From assembly GCA_003255745.1 (NCBI GenBank), contig QKYL01000146.1:1-64000 (forward strand): a stretch of 64,000 nucleotides of DNA, written 5' to 3'. This DNA is from Paracoccus saliphilus (GTDB lineage Bacteria > Pseudomonadota > Alphaproteobacteria > Rhodobacterales > Rhodobacteraceae). Every line of letters starts with the position of its first letter. Within the stretch, counting starts at the first letter, position 1. The notes beneath the pieces were generated by a model, which saw only the letters and a program-made list of their open reading frames with translations, did not search any database and was not told the DNA's origin. Position numbers and translations under genes: made by a program. Shown piece by piece: positions 1 through 8,642 of this stretch.

Positions 1-340
1 CGGCACTGTTCGATTCTCAGGGAGTAGCTCAGCCTTTCTGTGATCGGACAACGCCGGCTTTGTCGTAAATACCTATTTACTGCGCCCTTGGCAGTTTGCC
101 GATCCTTCGCAGGGTTATCACGCGAGATGATTGCATGTCCGGCTACAGGATTGGAAGGCGCATTGGTCACAAGGCCATTAAGTTCTGGCAAGCTCTAGGT
201 TAAGGCTCTCATCTGAGAAAAATCAGGCGAATAAACGAAATCTCGGGCAGATGCTCGAACGGGTACTGGGTGCAGCGGCCGGTTGAATTTTCTGCCATAA
301 GCCTGCCCTTACCGCGTCGGGCGGGCGCCGGACCGTCAGG
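1..340. other. Intergenic segment at window edge, no gene seen
   Basis: I find no convincing reading frame, tRNA or strong hairpin here. The part around 180-250 is less GC-rich than its surroundings. It lies downstream of the minus-strand gene ending at 341, and whatever it serves on the left is outside the window. Confidence 0.5.
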
Positions 341-1966
341 TCAGAAATGCCGCAGCCGGCTTTCGGCAAGCAGGCCCTCCTCATCCAGGATGGGATGGGC
401 CACGGCGACAGTATGGGCGTTGATCCGCTTCAGGTCGCGCAGGATGTCCAGGTGCAGGGACGAGGTTTCCAGGCTGGCCGCGTGACCTTCGCGCAGTCGG
501 ATCAGGTGGCGCTGCGCGGACTGGCGTTCCATGTTGCGGATTTCGACCTTCAGTTCCATCAGCCGCCGCGCCAGATCACGGTCACCTGTCATGAAGACCG
601 TCTGCGCCATGCGCAACGTGTCGAGGCTGATCAGGAACATCCGGTCCAGTTCGTGATAGCCTTCGTCGGAAAAGCGCAGGCGCAGCCCGATCTTCTGGCG
701 AACCTCGGGAGACAGGCCCTTGTCGATGATGTCGCCGATATGTTCCAGATTGATGACATAGTCGAGAATTGCGATGGTCCGGCGCCGTTCGGATTCGCCC
801 GCGTCGCGGCCGAGGCGGGACAGATAGGTCTTAACCTCCTGCTGGCGTCGGTCGATCCGGGCTTCCAGCTCGGCCACCTCGGCCAAGGGGGCAGGATCGT
901 CGGAGCGAAAGGCGGTGCGGGCCTGCACCAGCATCCGTTCCACCGTATCGCCGATGGCCAACGCCTCGCGGGCGGCCCCGGCCAAGGCCAGGGCCGGGGT
1001 GTTCAGCGCCTCGTCGTCCAGCCAGCGCGGCGCCTGATCGTGGTTTTGTTCCTCATCCACGATCAGGCGGCACATTGCCTTCGAGATGATGCCGGTGGAG
1101 GGCCAGATTGCAGCTGCCACAAGGATGTTGAAGACCAGGTGCACCTCGACGGCAAGGCCGCCGGATATGGGGAACCCGGCCAGCAGGGGGCCAATGGTGC
1201 CGGCAAAGGGCAGCACCGCCATGCAGCCGACGGCCCGGACCACGAGATTGCCCACGGTCACGCGCCGCGCGGCGGCCCGCGCCGGCAGGTTGGCCAGCAC
1301 CGCCGGCAGCGCACCGCCCAGGTTTGCGCCCAGGACCAGCACAACGGTCAGCGCCGGCGACAGGGCCAGCGACGAGATCAGCAGCACCGCCGCCAGCGAC
1401 GATGAACAGACCGCCGCCACCCCGGCCGCGAAGATCAGGGCGACCGGCCAAGCCTTGTCCAGCAGGGCCAGGAAGGCGCCGACCTCTGGCGCCTCGCGCA
1501 GCGGTTCGGTCGCGGCGGACAGCAGCGACAGGGACAGGAACATCAACCCTGCGCCGATCAGCGCCCGCCCGATGCCGACATGCGTGGCGCGGGTCCGTCG
1601 CGCCATGACATAGCCCAGCAGCAGCAGCGCCGGTGCCACCGCGGCCACACCCGTGGTCACGCACCAAGCGGTCAGCGCGGTGCCGACATTTGCACCCAGC
1701 ATCGCGACCTGCGCCATGCGCGTGCGGATCAGGTCACGCTCTACAAAGGAACTGACCATCAGCGCCGTCGCGGTCGAGGATTGCAGCCCAAGCGTCGTCA
1801 CCAGACCGGCCACGAAGGCGCGCGGGCCGGTGCGGGTGCCCAGACCCAGCACGACCTTCAGCCGAAAGCCCAAGGCTTGGGTTACCCCGTCCCGGATCAG
1901 TCCCAGGCCGAACAGCAGCAGCGCCACCGCCCCGGCGATCTGACAGCCGACGATGATCGAGCCCAT
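341..1966 (-). CDS. Na/Pi cotransporter family protein with PhoU-like C-terminus
   Basis: Predicted inner-membrane Na+-coupled phosphate carrier of the NptA/YjbB type, 541 residues, a normal length. The N-terminal half (about residues 5-310) is a string of hydrophobic segments. It carries the family's duplicated signature: QSSTATALM near residue 62 and a second Ser-rich repeat, CSSSLAAVL, near residue 187. Residues about 340-530 are soluble, charged and helical, like the PhoU domain that follows the transporter half in this family. The ATG at 1966 has a GAGGAG ribosome site just upstream. It appears monocistronic. No Pho box was recognised, so phosphate transport is a family-level inference; some homologues act in phosphate export. 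Confidence 0.85.
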   Translation of the reverse strand: MGSIIVGCQIAGAVALLLFGLGLIRDGVTQALGFRLKVVLGLGTRTGPRAFVAGLVTTLGLQSSTATALMVSSFVERDLIRTRMAQVAMLGANVGTALTAWCVTTGVAAVAPALLLLGYVMARRTRATHVGIGRALIGAGLMFLSLSLLSAATEPLREAPEVGAFLALLDKAWPVALIFAAGVAAVCSSSLAAVLLISSLALSPALTVVLVLGANLGGALPAVLANLPARAAARRVTVGNLVVRAVGCMAVLPFAGTIGPLLAGFPISGGLAVEVHLVFNILVAAAIWPSTGIISKAMCRLIVDEEQNHDQAPRWLDDEALNTPALALAGAAREALAIGDTVERMLVQARTAFRSDDPAPLAEVAELEARIDRRQQEVKTYLSRLGRDAGESERRRTIAILDYVINLEHIGDIIDKGLSPEVRQKIGLRLRFSDEGYHELDRMFLISLDTLRMAQTVFMTGDRDLARRLMELKVEIRNMERQSAQRHLIRLREGHAASLETSSLHLDILRDLKRINAHTVAVAHPILDEEGLLAESRLRHF

Positions 1967-2077
1967 GCGGGTCTCCTCTGCGACATTATCATGATCTTGA
2001 CGCGTTCGGGCGGATTTTCAAGATCTTCGGCAGGATCACCCGCCCAAGATCACGGACGACGCGGGCATGCTGTTGCC

Positions 2078-4618
2078 TTATTCCTGGGTCCGCAGCACGG
2101 CGGCGGGGCGCGCCGCCAGCGGGCGCAGCGCAAATACCAGCCCCGCCACCAGCGTCGCGATCACGCCGCCCGCGATAATGGCCAGGGCAGAGACCGGATC
2201 AAAGCGGAACGGGGCATCCATCACCAAGGTCATCACCGCCCATCCTCCCAAGGCACCCGCCACCAGCGCGACGATCGCCGCAGCCGCCCCCAGCATGGCC
2301 GAACGCAGCGCAAAGCTGAGCAGGATGCGGCCCCGGGTGGCGCCAAGCGTCTTCAGCACCGCCGCCTCGAAGACGCGGGCGCGTTCCCCGGCGGCCGCGG
2401 CGCCGATCAGCACGATGAAGCCCGTGACCAGCGTGGCCCCCGCCGCCCAGGCCGTCGCGGCAGCGATCCCCGACAGGGCACCGGCCGCGCGGTCGATCAC
2501 CTCGCGCACCGGAACGGCGGTGATGTTGGGAAAGCGCCCGCCCAGGTCGCGCAGGATTGCGGCCTCGGCCTCGGGCGCGGCATAGACGGTGGCGATATGC
2601 GTGTGCGGCGCAGACTGCAGCGCGGCGGGGTTCATCGCCATGACGAAGCCGATGCCGGCGGTGCTGAAGTCGACCTCGCGAAGGCTGGCGATCCGGGCCG
2701 TCAGGTCGCGTCCCAGAATGTTCACGGTGATGCTGTCGCCCAGCTTCAAACCGATTTCCTGGGCGATCTCGTCCGAAAAGCTGACCAGCGGCGGCCCTGC
2801 GTAATCCTCGGGCCACCAGGCGCCTTGGGTGATCCCGGTGCCTTCAGGCGGGCGGGCGGCATAGGTCACGCCCCGGTCGCCGCGCAGCACCCAGTGATCG
2901 CCTGCCACCTCGCGGGCCGGGCGGTCGTTGATCCGGGTCAGAATGCCGCGCAGCATCGGCGCGGTTTCGACCGCTCTGACCGCAGGATCAGCTTCCAGTC
3001 GCGCCAGAAACGGGTCCAGCTGGTCGCCCTGAATGTCGACGAAGAAATAAGCGGGGGCGTGTTCGGGCAGTTCCTGGCGGATGGCCTGGCGCAGGTTCGA
3101 TTCGATCTGGCCAACCGCCGCCAGGACCGTCAGCCCCAACCCCAGGGACAGGATGACCGATGTCGCCTCCTCGCGCGGGCCGCCGATGGCGCCAAGGGCC
3201 AGGCGCAGCGGCGTCCGACCCCGGACCCAGCCTGCCCCCGCCGCCGCCCGCGCCAGCCGCCGCACCAGCATCGCCGCCAGCAGCAGCACCAGAAAGGATG
3301 CCAGAATGCCTGCAGCCGTTCCGACCGCCAGCCGGGGCAGGCCCGAAAACCACGCGGCGGCGCCCACCAGCGCCGCCAGCGCCAAGGTCACCGCCGCCCA
3401 GGGGCCAGCGCCAAGCCGCGCATTCGATAGGTCCCCCAGGTCGCGGAACAGGGCCGCCGCACGCACCTGCCGCGTCCGCGCCAGCGGCCACAGCGTGAAC
3501 ACAAAGGCCGTCAGCACACCATACAGCGCGGCCTCCGCCAGGGGGGCGGGATACAGGCGAAAGATTGCCGGCACCGGCAGCCGCGCCTCCAGCAGCGGGG
3601 CCAGCAACAACGGCACGGCCGCCCCGATCACCAGCCCCGCCAGCACCCCCAGCAGGGTCAGCGCGCCGATCTGCAGGAAATAGATCTGGAAGATGGTTCG
3701 GCCGGGCGCACCCAGGGTCTTGAGCACCGCGATGACCTGGACCTTGCGCTCCAGATAGGCGCGCACCGCAGCCGAGACGCCGATCCCGCCCACGGCCAAT
3801 CCCGTCAGCCCGACCAGCACCAGAAAGGCGCCGATCCGTTCGACGAACAGCTCGATCCCCGGCGCGCCCCGGCGGCTGTCGCGCCATCGGGCGCCGCTGT
3901 CGGGGAACTGGCGGCGCAGTTCGGCCCTCAGCGCGTCGGGATTGGTGCCGGGCGCCAGCATCAGGCGATAGCGCGTGTCGAACAACGTGCCCGGCCCCAG
4001 CAGCTGGCTGTTTTCCAGCGACCGCCGCAGGACCAGAGTGCGCGGGCCAAAGCCGAAGCTGGCGGCCCCTGCATCGGGTTCGGCCAGCAGAACCGCCGTC
4101 AGCTGGAATTCCTGCACACCAAGGCGAAAGACGTCGCCGACCGACAGACCAAGCCGATCGCTCAGCAGCGCATCCATCGCGGCACCGGGCCGCCCCGACG
4201 ATGTCAGGCCAAGCGCCTCGTCCACGGTCATCGGCGGATCGAACCGCGCCTCGCCCACAAGGGGCCAGGCGGCATCGACACCTTTGACCTGAGTTAGCGC
4301 GCGTTCGGCTGCCTCACCCTGCCCCACCACCGCCATTGATCGGAAATCGACCACCTCGGACAGCGCCTCTGACCGGCTCTCCAGCCAGGCGCGCTCGTCG
4401 GGTTCGGCAAAGCGATAGGTCAGGCTGACCTCGGCATCGCCGCCCAGCAGGGCTGCGCCTTCGCGGACCAGCCCCGCCTCGATCGCGGCACGGACCGACC
4501 CCACCGCCGCGATGGCCGCAACGCCCAGAGCCAGGCAGGCCAGCAGGATCCAGAAGCCCTTCAGCCCACCCCGCAGTTCCCTGCGCGCAATGCGTGCGGC
4601 GATGCGCAGGCCCATCAT
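2078..4618 (-). CDS. ABC transporter permease, YbbP/FtsX type
   Basis: Large inner-membrane permease of about 846 residues in the FtsX/MacB superfamily. It has an N-terminal membrane segment, a periplasmic domain, an FtsX core of three segments (about residues 255-385), a central pair of helices, a second periplasmic domain and a second FtsX core at the C-terminus. This duplicated layout is typical of YbbP. It follows the ATPase gene ending at 4644, so the two form a transporter pair. The adjacency to tesA (divergent) matches the ybbA-ybbP/tesA arrangement common in Proteobacteria. The start is uncertain: ATG at 4618, ATG at 4615 or TTG at 4624; an AGG lies 8 bases before 4618. The substrate is unknown; lipid or lipoprotein handling is the usual guess. 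Confidence 0.88.
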   Translation of the reverse strand: MMGLRIAARIARRELRGGLKGFWILLACLALGVAAIAAVGSVRAAIEAGLVREGAALLGGDAEVSLTYRFAEPDERAWLESRSEALSEVVDFRSMAVVGQGEAAERALTQVKGVDAAWPLVGEARFDPPMTVDEALGLTSSGRPGAAMDALLSDRLGLSVGDVFRLGVQEFQLTAVLLAEPDAGAASFGFGPRTLVLRRSLENSQLLGPGTLFDTRYRLMLAPGTNPDALRAELRRQFPDSGARWRDSRRGAPGIELFVERIGAFLVLVGLTGLAVGGIGVSAAVRAYLERKVQVIAVLKTLGAPGRTIFQIYFLQIGALTLLGVLAGLVIGAAVPLLLAPLLEARLPVPAIFRLYPAPLAEAALYGVLTAFVFTLWPLARTRQVRAAALFRDLGDLSNARLGAGPWAAVTLALAALVGAAAWFSGLPRLAVGTAAGILASFLVLLLAAMLVRRLARAAAGAGWVRGRTPLRLALGAIGGPREEATSVILSLGLGLTVLAAVGQIESNLRQAIRQELPEHAPAYFFVDIQGDQLDPFLARLEADPAVRAVETAPMLRGILTRINDRPAREVAGDHWVLRGDRGVTYAARPPEGTGITQGAWWPEDYAGPPLVSFSDEIAQEIGLKLGDSITVNILGRDLTARIASLREVDFSTAGIGFVMAMNPAALQSAPHTHIATVYAAPEAEAAILRDLGGRFPNITAVPVREVIDRAAGALSGIAAATAWAAGATLVTGFIVLIGAAAAGERARVFEAAVLKTLGATRGRILLSFALRSAMLGAAAAIVALVAGALGGWAVMTLVMDAPFRFDPVSALAIIAGGVIATLVAGLVFALRPLAARPAAVLRTQE

Positions 4619-4643
4619 GTCCAACCTGAAGGGCTCAAATGGA

Positions 4644-5339
4644 TCATTCGGCCGCTTCCGCCAGGTCTTTGCCCGCGATGCGGCCGTCTGCCAGCCGGAT
4701 CACCCGGTCGCAGCGCGCTGCCAGGTCGGGGGCGTGTGTGACCAGGATCAGGGTTGCGCCGTGGGTCCGGGACAGATCGAACAGCAGGTCCATGATGGCC
4801 TGTCCCGTCGCCCCGTCCAGGTTGCCTGTCGGCTCGTCCGCCAGCAGGATCGCAGGGCGCGGGGCCGCCGCGCGGGCCAAGGCCACGCGCTGCTGTTCGC
4901 CCCCCGACATCTGGCCGGGGTAATGGTCCAGCCGCGGCCCCAGCCCTACACGGCGCAACTCCTCCGCCGCGCGGTCAAAGGCATCCGCGTGACCCGCCAG
5001 CTCCAGGGGCGTCGCCACGTTTTCCAGCGCCGTCATGGTCGGGATCAGGTGGAAGGACTGGAACACCACCCCCATATTGCCAAGACGAAAGCGGGCCAGC
5101 GCGTCTTCGTTCAGGGCCGTCAGGTCCTCGCCAAGGGCGCCGACATGGCCCCCCGTGGCGCGTTCCAGCCCGCCCATCAACATGAGGAGCGATGATTTGC
5201 CCGAGCCCGACGGACCCACCAGACCCACTGTTTCGCCCCGCCGCACGTCCAGCGTGATATCGCGCAGGATCTCGACCGGGCCTGCATTGCCCTGCAGGGT
5301 CAGGCCGGCGTTGCGCAGGCTGATCACGGTATCGGCCAT
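4644..5339 (-). CDS. ybbA: ABC transporter ATP-binding protein, YbbA type
   Basis: Cytoplasmic ATPase of 231 residues that would energise the permease encoded just downstream. Walker A is GPSGSGKSS (about residue 37), the ABC signature is MSGGEQQRVALARA, and Walker B with its glutamate is ILLADEPTGNLD, so it should be active. It belongs to the LolD/MacB/YbbA group that pairs with FtsX-type permeases. The start at 5339 was chosen over an upstream in-frame codon because a strong AAGGAGG sits at the right distance before this ATG. The stop is 25 bases before the permease start, consistent with one transcript. It is divergent from tesA. Confidence 0.92.
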   Translation of the reverse strand: MADTVISLRNAGLTLQGNAGPVEILRDITLDVRRGETVGLVGPSGSGKSSLLMLMGGLERATGGHVGALGEDLTALNEDALARFRLGNMGVVFQSFHLIPTMTALENVATPLELAGHADAFDRAAEELRRVGLGPRLDHYPGQMSGGEQQRVALARAAAPRPAILLADEPTGNLDGATGQAIMDLLFDLSRTHGATLILVTHAPDLAARCDRVIRLADGRIAGKDLAEAAE

Positions 5340-5439
5340 CGAAAGCCTCCTTGCGTCCTGGGCGGGGACCGTTGCGCCGTCACGATATGGGGCAGTCCGG
5401 TGGCTTGGCAACAGCGCGGTCCGGACGCTGCGCGGCGCG

Positions 5440-6066
5440 GTGGCGGGCCTGCTGCTGCTGGCGGCAATGCCTGCTGGGGCTGGGCCGCTGGTGCTGACCG
5501 CGATGGGCGACAGTCTGACGCAGGGCTATGGCCTGCCGGCCGAGCAGGGATTCGTCCCCGTGCTGCAGGACTGGCTGCAGACCCGTGGCCATGACGTGCG
5601 GGTCATCAATGCCGGCGTTTCGGGCGACACCACGGCGGGCGGGGCCGCACGGATCGACTGGACCCTGGCCGATGCGCCCGATGCCCTGATCGTGGCGCTT
5701 GGCGGCAACGACCTGCTGCGCGGCATTGACCCGGCGGCAAGCCGTGCAAACCTGGAAGCGATCCTGACCGCCGCGCAGAAGGCCGGCGTGCCCGTCCTGC
5801 TGGCGGGCCTGCCGGCGCCGGGCAATTACGGCCCCGATTTCAAGCGCGACTTCGAGGCGATGTATGTGGATCTGGCGTCCGATTGGGACGCGCTGCTTCA
5901 TCCCGATTTCTTGGGGCCGATCAGCGACAAGGCATCCCAAGGCCTGTCCCTGTCGGACCTGATGCAGGACGACCGTATTCACCCCAACGCCGAAGGCGTG
6001 CGGCAGATCGTGGACGGCATTGGCCCAAAGGTGCAGCAACTGCTTGCCCGCACGGCCCAGAATTAA
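5440..6066 (+). CDS. tesA: GDSL-type arylesterase / lysophospholipase (TesA)
   Basis: Periplasmic SGNH hydrolase with broad esterase and thioesterase activity. Block I is MGDSLTQGYG with the nucleophilic Ser, block III is LGGNDLLRG, and block V is DRIHPN with the catalytic Asp and His. A hydrophobic leader ending near PAGAG precedes the mature protein, so export is likely. The start is unresolved. The only usual in-frame codon close to the leader is the GTG at 5440, which gives 208 residues but a signal peptide without basic residues. Upstream in-frame codons include Arg-rich sequence but no good start. Either a rarer start codon is used, or there is a frameshift error near 5390-5440. It is divergent from the ybbA/ybbP pair, as in many Proteobacteria. 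Confidence 0.85.
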   Translation: MAGLLLLAAMPAGAGPLVLTAMGDSLTQGYGLPAEQGFVPVLQDWLQTRGHDVRVINAGVSGDTTAGGAARIDWTLADAPDALIVALGGNDLLRGIDPAASRANLEAILTAAQKAGVPVLLAGLPAPGNYGPDFKRDFEAMYVDLASDWDALLHPDFLGPISDKASQGLSLSDLMQDDRIHPNAEGVRQIVDGIGPKVQQLLARTAQN

Positions 6067-6093
6067 GCCTCAGTCTTGCGGGGGCAAGGACGA

Positions 6094-6118
6094 GGCCGCA
6101 ACCTGTTAGGTTGCGGCC
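6094..6118. terminator. Perfect 10-bp hairpin between convergent genes
   Basis: GGCCGCAACC and GGTTGCGGCC form a perfect stem around the loop TGTTA, between the tesA stop and the stop of the small minus-strand gene. There is no U-run, so it may act as a shared, weak or bidirectional terminator. Confidence 0.6.
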
Positions 6119-6128
6119 ACCCGTCTGG

Positions 6129-6272
6129 TTACAGAAGAAAGTAAAGCGCCGCCCCCATCAGCAGGGACAGGTTTGCCGCCACAACGGCGGCAACAGCTGT
6201 GCGGGGACGGGGTGCGACCCGCGCCGTGCTTTGGGTACGGCGAAGATAGGCGTCGGTTTTCGCGTCAAACAT
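6129..6272 (-). CDS. Small single-pass membrane peptide, 47 residues
   Basis: A short gene. From ATG at 6272, an AAGGA lies about 8 bases upstream and the frame is open for 47 residues to TAA at 6129. The N-terminal half is polar and basic (MFDAKTDAYLRR, then an Arg/Pro-rich patch). The C-terminal half is a single Ala/Leu/Val-rich helix ending YFLL, as expected for a tail-anchored or small inner-membrane protein. It ends just before the hairpin shared with tesA. I do not recognise a family. The support is the ribosome site, the amphipathic layout and the hairpin at its end; without homologue conservation it remains probable rather than certain. Confidence 0.55.
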   Translation of the reverse strand: MFDAKTDAYLRRTQSTARVAPRPRTAVAAVVAANLSLLMGAALYFLL

Positions 6273-6480
6273 CGGTTCATCCTTTGCCTTGTGTCAGGGG
6301 CCAGGCGTCATTCCGATCTTCGTCTCCACCGCAGCACGGCAAATCAGCGCTTGCGATGGGGGATCATCGGCTCCTCCTCGAACCTCATGAAGGCTTAATG
6401 GCGCAGCGCAGGGGGAAGTTCCGTTGACTTTTGCAAAGCTGTTACATAGGGTCTGCGGGAAAGCCCTATGCTGAACGCAA

Positions 6481-6514
6481 AACGCCCGCAGTTCCGATCT
6501 GAACTGCGGGCGTT
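6481..6514 (-). terminator. Rho-independent terminator after the PRC-barrel gene
   Basis: A perfect 14-bp inverted repeat, AACGCCCGCAGTTC with its complement, has a 6-base loop and lies 20 bases past the stop at 6535. Read on the minus strand it is followed by a TTTT run. The plus-strand side also has CTTTTCC, so it could work in both directions. Confidence 0.85.
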
Positions 6515-6534
6515 CTTTTCCTTGTGTTCAGACG

Positions 6535-6831
6535 TCAGTGTTCGTGGCGCGGCATCGCCTTGAGGTCGTCCTTGGTCCAATTGGTGACGGCATGCACCGT
6601 CCCGCTTTCGTCGCGCATGAAATCCAGCTGACTGGCGGGAACCTGAACCGGCTTTGCGCCGATGCCCAGAAAGCCGCCAACGTCAATGACCACATGAGCC
6701 GAAGCGCCCGTCCCGTGGGTATGGGACACGGTGCCGATGGTCTGATCCTCGGGGCCATACACGGTGGCGCCGGTCAGGTTCGCTTCGGTGTATTCGCTGT
6801 CAGTCAGGCGCGGATGGTTGGAATGGTCCAT
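6535..6831 (-). CDS. PRC-barrel domain-containing protein
   Basis: Cytoplasmic protein of 98 residues that is essentially one PRC-barrel. It has an N-terminal strand LTGATVYGPEDQTIGTVSH, a middle AHVVIDVGGFLGIGAKPV, and VPASQLDF. PRC-barrels are beta-barrels found in RimM and photosynthetic reaction-centre H subunits; stand-alone ones in Alphaproteobacteria are often stress-induced and of unknown role. The ATG at 6831 is preceded by AAGGAGG, which settles the start against a longer upstream frame. It is transcribed alone, divergent from the GntR gene, and ends at a strong terminator. The function cannot be said more precisely from sequence. Confidence 0.85.
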   Translation of the reverse strand: MDHSNHPRLTDSEYTEANLTGATVYGPEDQTIGTVSHTHGTGASAHVVIDVGGFLGIGAKPVQVPASQLDFMRDESGTVHAVTNWTKDDLKAMPRHEH

Positions 6832-6967
6832 GATGGAGCCTCCTTTTCGTTGCTGTTCACTCAACGTGTCCGGTCCCTGGACGTTCCCGATCACAGGGCA
6901 ACTCCGCGTGAGCGGCAGACACTTTACTTGTATGGAAGTATGGAATAGCAAGAGTGCCGGAGGAGAC

Positions 6968-7642
6968 ATGTCCCAAGTCACCATGATTGCACGGCCCGCC
7001 TCGACTGCACAGCAGGTGCATGACTGGCTGCACCAGCGCATCATCCAGGGCGACCTTCTGCCCGGTGCGCGCTTGTCGGAAACCGAGATTGCCGAACAGA
7101 TCGGCCTGTCGCGCCAACCCGTCCGCGAAGCCTTTATCCGGCTGGCCAGCGACGGGCTGGCCGAGGTGCGTCCGCAGCGCGGGACTTATATCGGCAAGAT
7201 CTCGGTCAGCGCCGTCCTGTCGGCACGGCTGATCCGCGAAGCTGTCGAAAGCGATCTGGCGGCCATGGTCGCGGGCTCAGGCGCCGATCTGGCGGCCATG
7301 CGCGCTGAACTGGACGTGCAGGATCAAGCGAACATCACCGGCGACGTGGCAGCATTCATCGCATCCGACGATCGCTTTCACTGCGCCATGGCGCTGGCCG
7401 CAGGTCAGGCCGCGGTCTGGAACGACCTTGAACGGCTGAAGTCGCAGATGAACCGCCTGCGGCACCTGTCGATGCGGGTCTTTGACCGCAGCGCCACCAT
7501 TGCCCAGCACCGCGCGATCCTGACGGCCCTGGAACAAGGGGACGGGGATGCCGCACAAACCGCGGTACGCACCCATCTGCGCCAGATGCTGACCGAACTG
7601 CCGCAGATCGCCGCGGCGCATCCCGATTATTTCACCGAATGA
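6968..7642 (+). CDS. GntR-family (FadR subfamily) transcriptional regulator of uronate genes
   Basis: DNA-binding repressor-type regulator of 224 residues. The winged helix-turn-helix is at about residues 10-75 (LSETEIAEQIGLSRQPVREAF). The FCD ligand-binding domain is at about 85-215, with the metal-site-like pattern D..FH..M and later histidines (AQHRAIL, RTHLRQML). It lies 46 bases upstream of kdgK in the same direction, so the two are probably co-transcribed. A second, similar regulator sits at the other end of the uronate operon, so the pair likely control it in response to uronate intermediates. The start at 6968 has AGGAG close upstream and gives the normal N-terminus. The ligand is inferred only from context. 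Confidence 0.85.
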   Translation: MSQVTMIARPASTAQQVHDWLHQRIIQGDLLPGARLSETEIAEQIGLSRQPVREAFIRLASDGLAEVRPQRGTYIGKISVSAVLSARLIREAVESDLAAMVAGSGADLAAMRAELDVQDQANITGDVAAFIASDDRFHCAMALAAGQAAVWNDLERLKSQMNRLRHLSMRVFDRSATIAQHRAILTALEQGDGDAAQTAVRTHLRQMLTELPQIAAAHPDYFTE

Positions 7643-7688
7643 AGGTCCGAAGGCGCGGCGCGCCCGTTCTGCCGGAAAGGAAAAGACC

Positions 7689-8612
7689 ATGACCCATATC
7701 CTGTCCATCGGCGAAGCCATGGTCGAACTGTCCCAGGCCGACCAGCCGCAACTCTGGCGTCTGGGCATCGCCGGCGACACGCTGAACACGGCCTGGTATC
7801 TGCGGCGGCTGCTGGATGAGGCATTTACGGTCGGATATCTGACGCGCGTCGGCATGGGCGCCTTTTCGCAACAGATGCTGGATTTCCTTGCTGCCGAGGG
7901 GATCGACATCACCCATGTCGCCCGCGATCCCGAACGAGAGATCGGCCTTTACGCCATCAGCCTGCAGGCCGGAGAGCGCAGCTTTGCCTATTGGCGGGAC
8001 AGTTCGGCGGCCCGGCGGCTGGCGGACGACCGCAACGCAATGGATGCGGCCCTGTCCGGCTGCGACATGGCTTACCTGTCCGGCATCACCCTGGCCATTC
8101 TGCCGCCCGAGGGGCGCGCCCGGCTGCTGGAGGCTTTGGCTGCGGCCCGCGCCGCCGGCACCACCGTGGTTTTCGACCCGAACCTGCGACCGCGGCTCTG
8201 GACGGATGCGACGACGATGCGCCAAGGCATCCAGGATGCCGCGGCGCTGGCCGACCTGATCCTGCCCAGCTTTGATGACGAGGCCGCCCATTTCGGCGAT
8301 GCCGACCCGCAGGCCACGATCGACCGCTATCTTGGTTGCGGTGCCGCGCATGTTGTCGTGAAGAACGGCGGCGGTCCGATGTGGTTTAGCGGGGCTGCGG
8401 GCACCGGCGCCCTGACGGATCTTTGGCCCGAAACACCCGTGGATACAACCGCGGCGGGCGACAGCTTCAATGCCGGTTATTTGGCCGCCTGGCTGCGGGG
8501 GGCCGATTGCCCAACTGCGATCCGCGCGGGTCACGACCTCAGCCGGCAGGTCATCCGCCACCGGGGCGCCCTGGTGCCGCAAGCCGTCGACGCAAGTCCA
8601 ACCGTCGTTTGA
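7689..8612 (+). CDS. kdgK: 2-keto-3-deoxygluconate kinase (PfkB family)
   Basis: Sugar kinase that would phosphorylate 2-keto-3-deoxygluconate (KDG) to KDPG, the common product of the uronate branches encoded next to it. It has 307 residues, normal for the family. The N-terminal ribokinase fold starts ILSIGEAMVELSQ. The C-terminal PfkB signature is DTTAAGDSFNAGY, with the catalytic Asp in the GD pair. The AAGGAAAAG ribosome site precedes the ATG. It is convergent with uxaA, and a GC-rich hairpin lies between. KDG specificity is inferred from the neighbours. The KDPG aldolase needed next is not in this window. Confidence 0.88.
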   Translation: MTHILSIGEAMVELSQADQPQLWRLGIAGDTLNTAWYLRRLLDEAFTVGYLTRVGMGAFSQQMLDFLAAEGIDITHVARDPEREIGLYAISLQAGERSFAYWRDSSAARRLADDRNAMDAALSGCDMAYLSGITLAILPPEGRARLLEALAAARAAGTTVVFDPNLRPRLWTDATTMRQGIQDAAALADLILPSFDDEAAHFGDADPQATIDRYLGCGAAHVVVKNGGGPMWFSGAAGTGALTDLWPETPVDTTAAGDSFNAGYLAAWLRGADCPTAIRAGHDLSRQVIRHRGALVPQAVDASPTVV

Positions 8613-8616
8613 TGTC

Positions 8617-8638
8617 GCCGGGGTGCGGCACCCCCGGC
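8617..8638. terminator. GC-rich hairpin between convergent kdgK and uxaA
   Basis: GCCGGGGTG pairs with CACCCCCGGC (one bulged C) around a 3-base loop, immediately after the kdgK stop and just before the uxaA stop. A TTT follows shortly on the plus strand. It probably terminates kdgK and may serve both directions. Confidence 0.55.
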
Positions 8639-8642
8639 GCTT

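Noticed and set aside
1580..3430. Plus-strand open frame of 616 codons across the Na/Pi and permease genes
   Set aside because: It has the same shadow composition (His/Gln/Arg-rich), spans two real genes and has no ribosome site.
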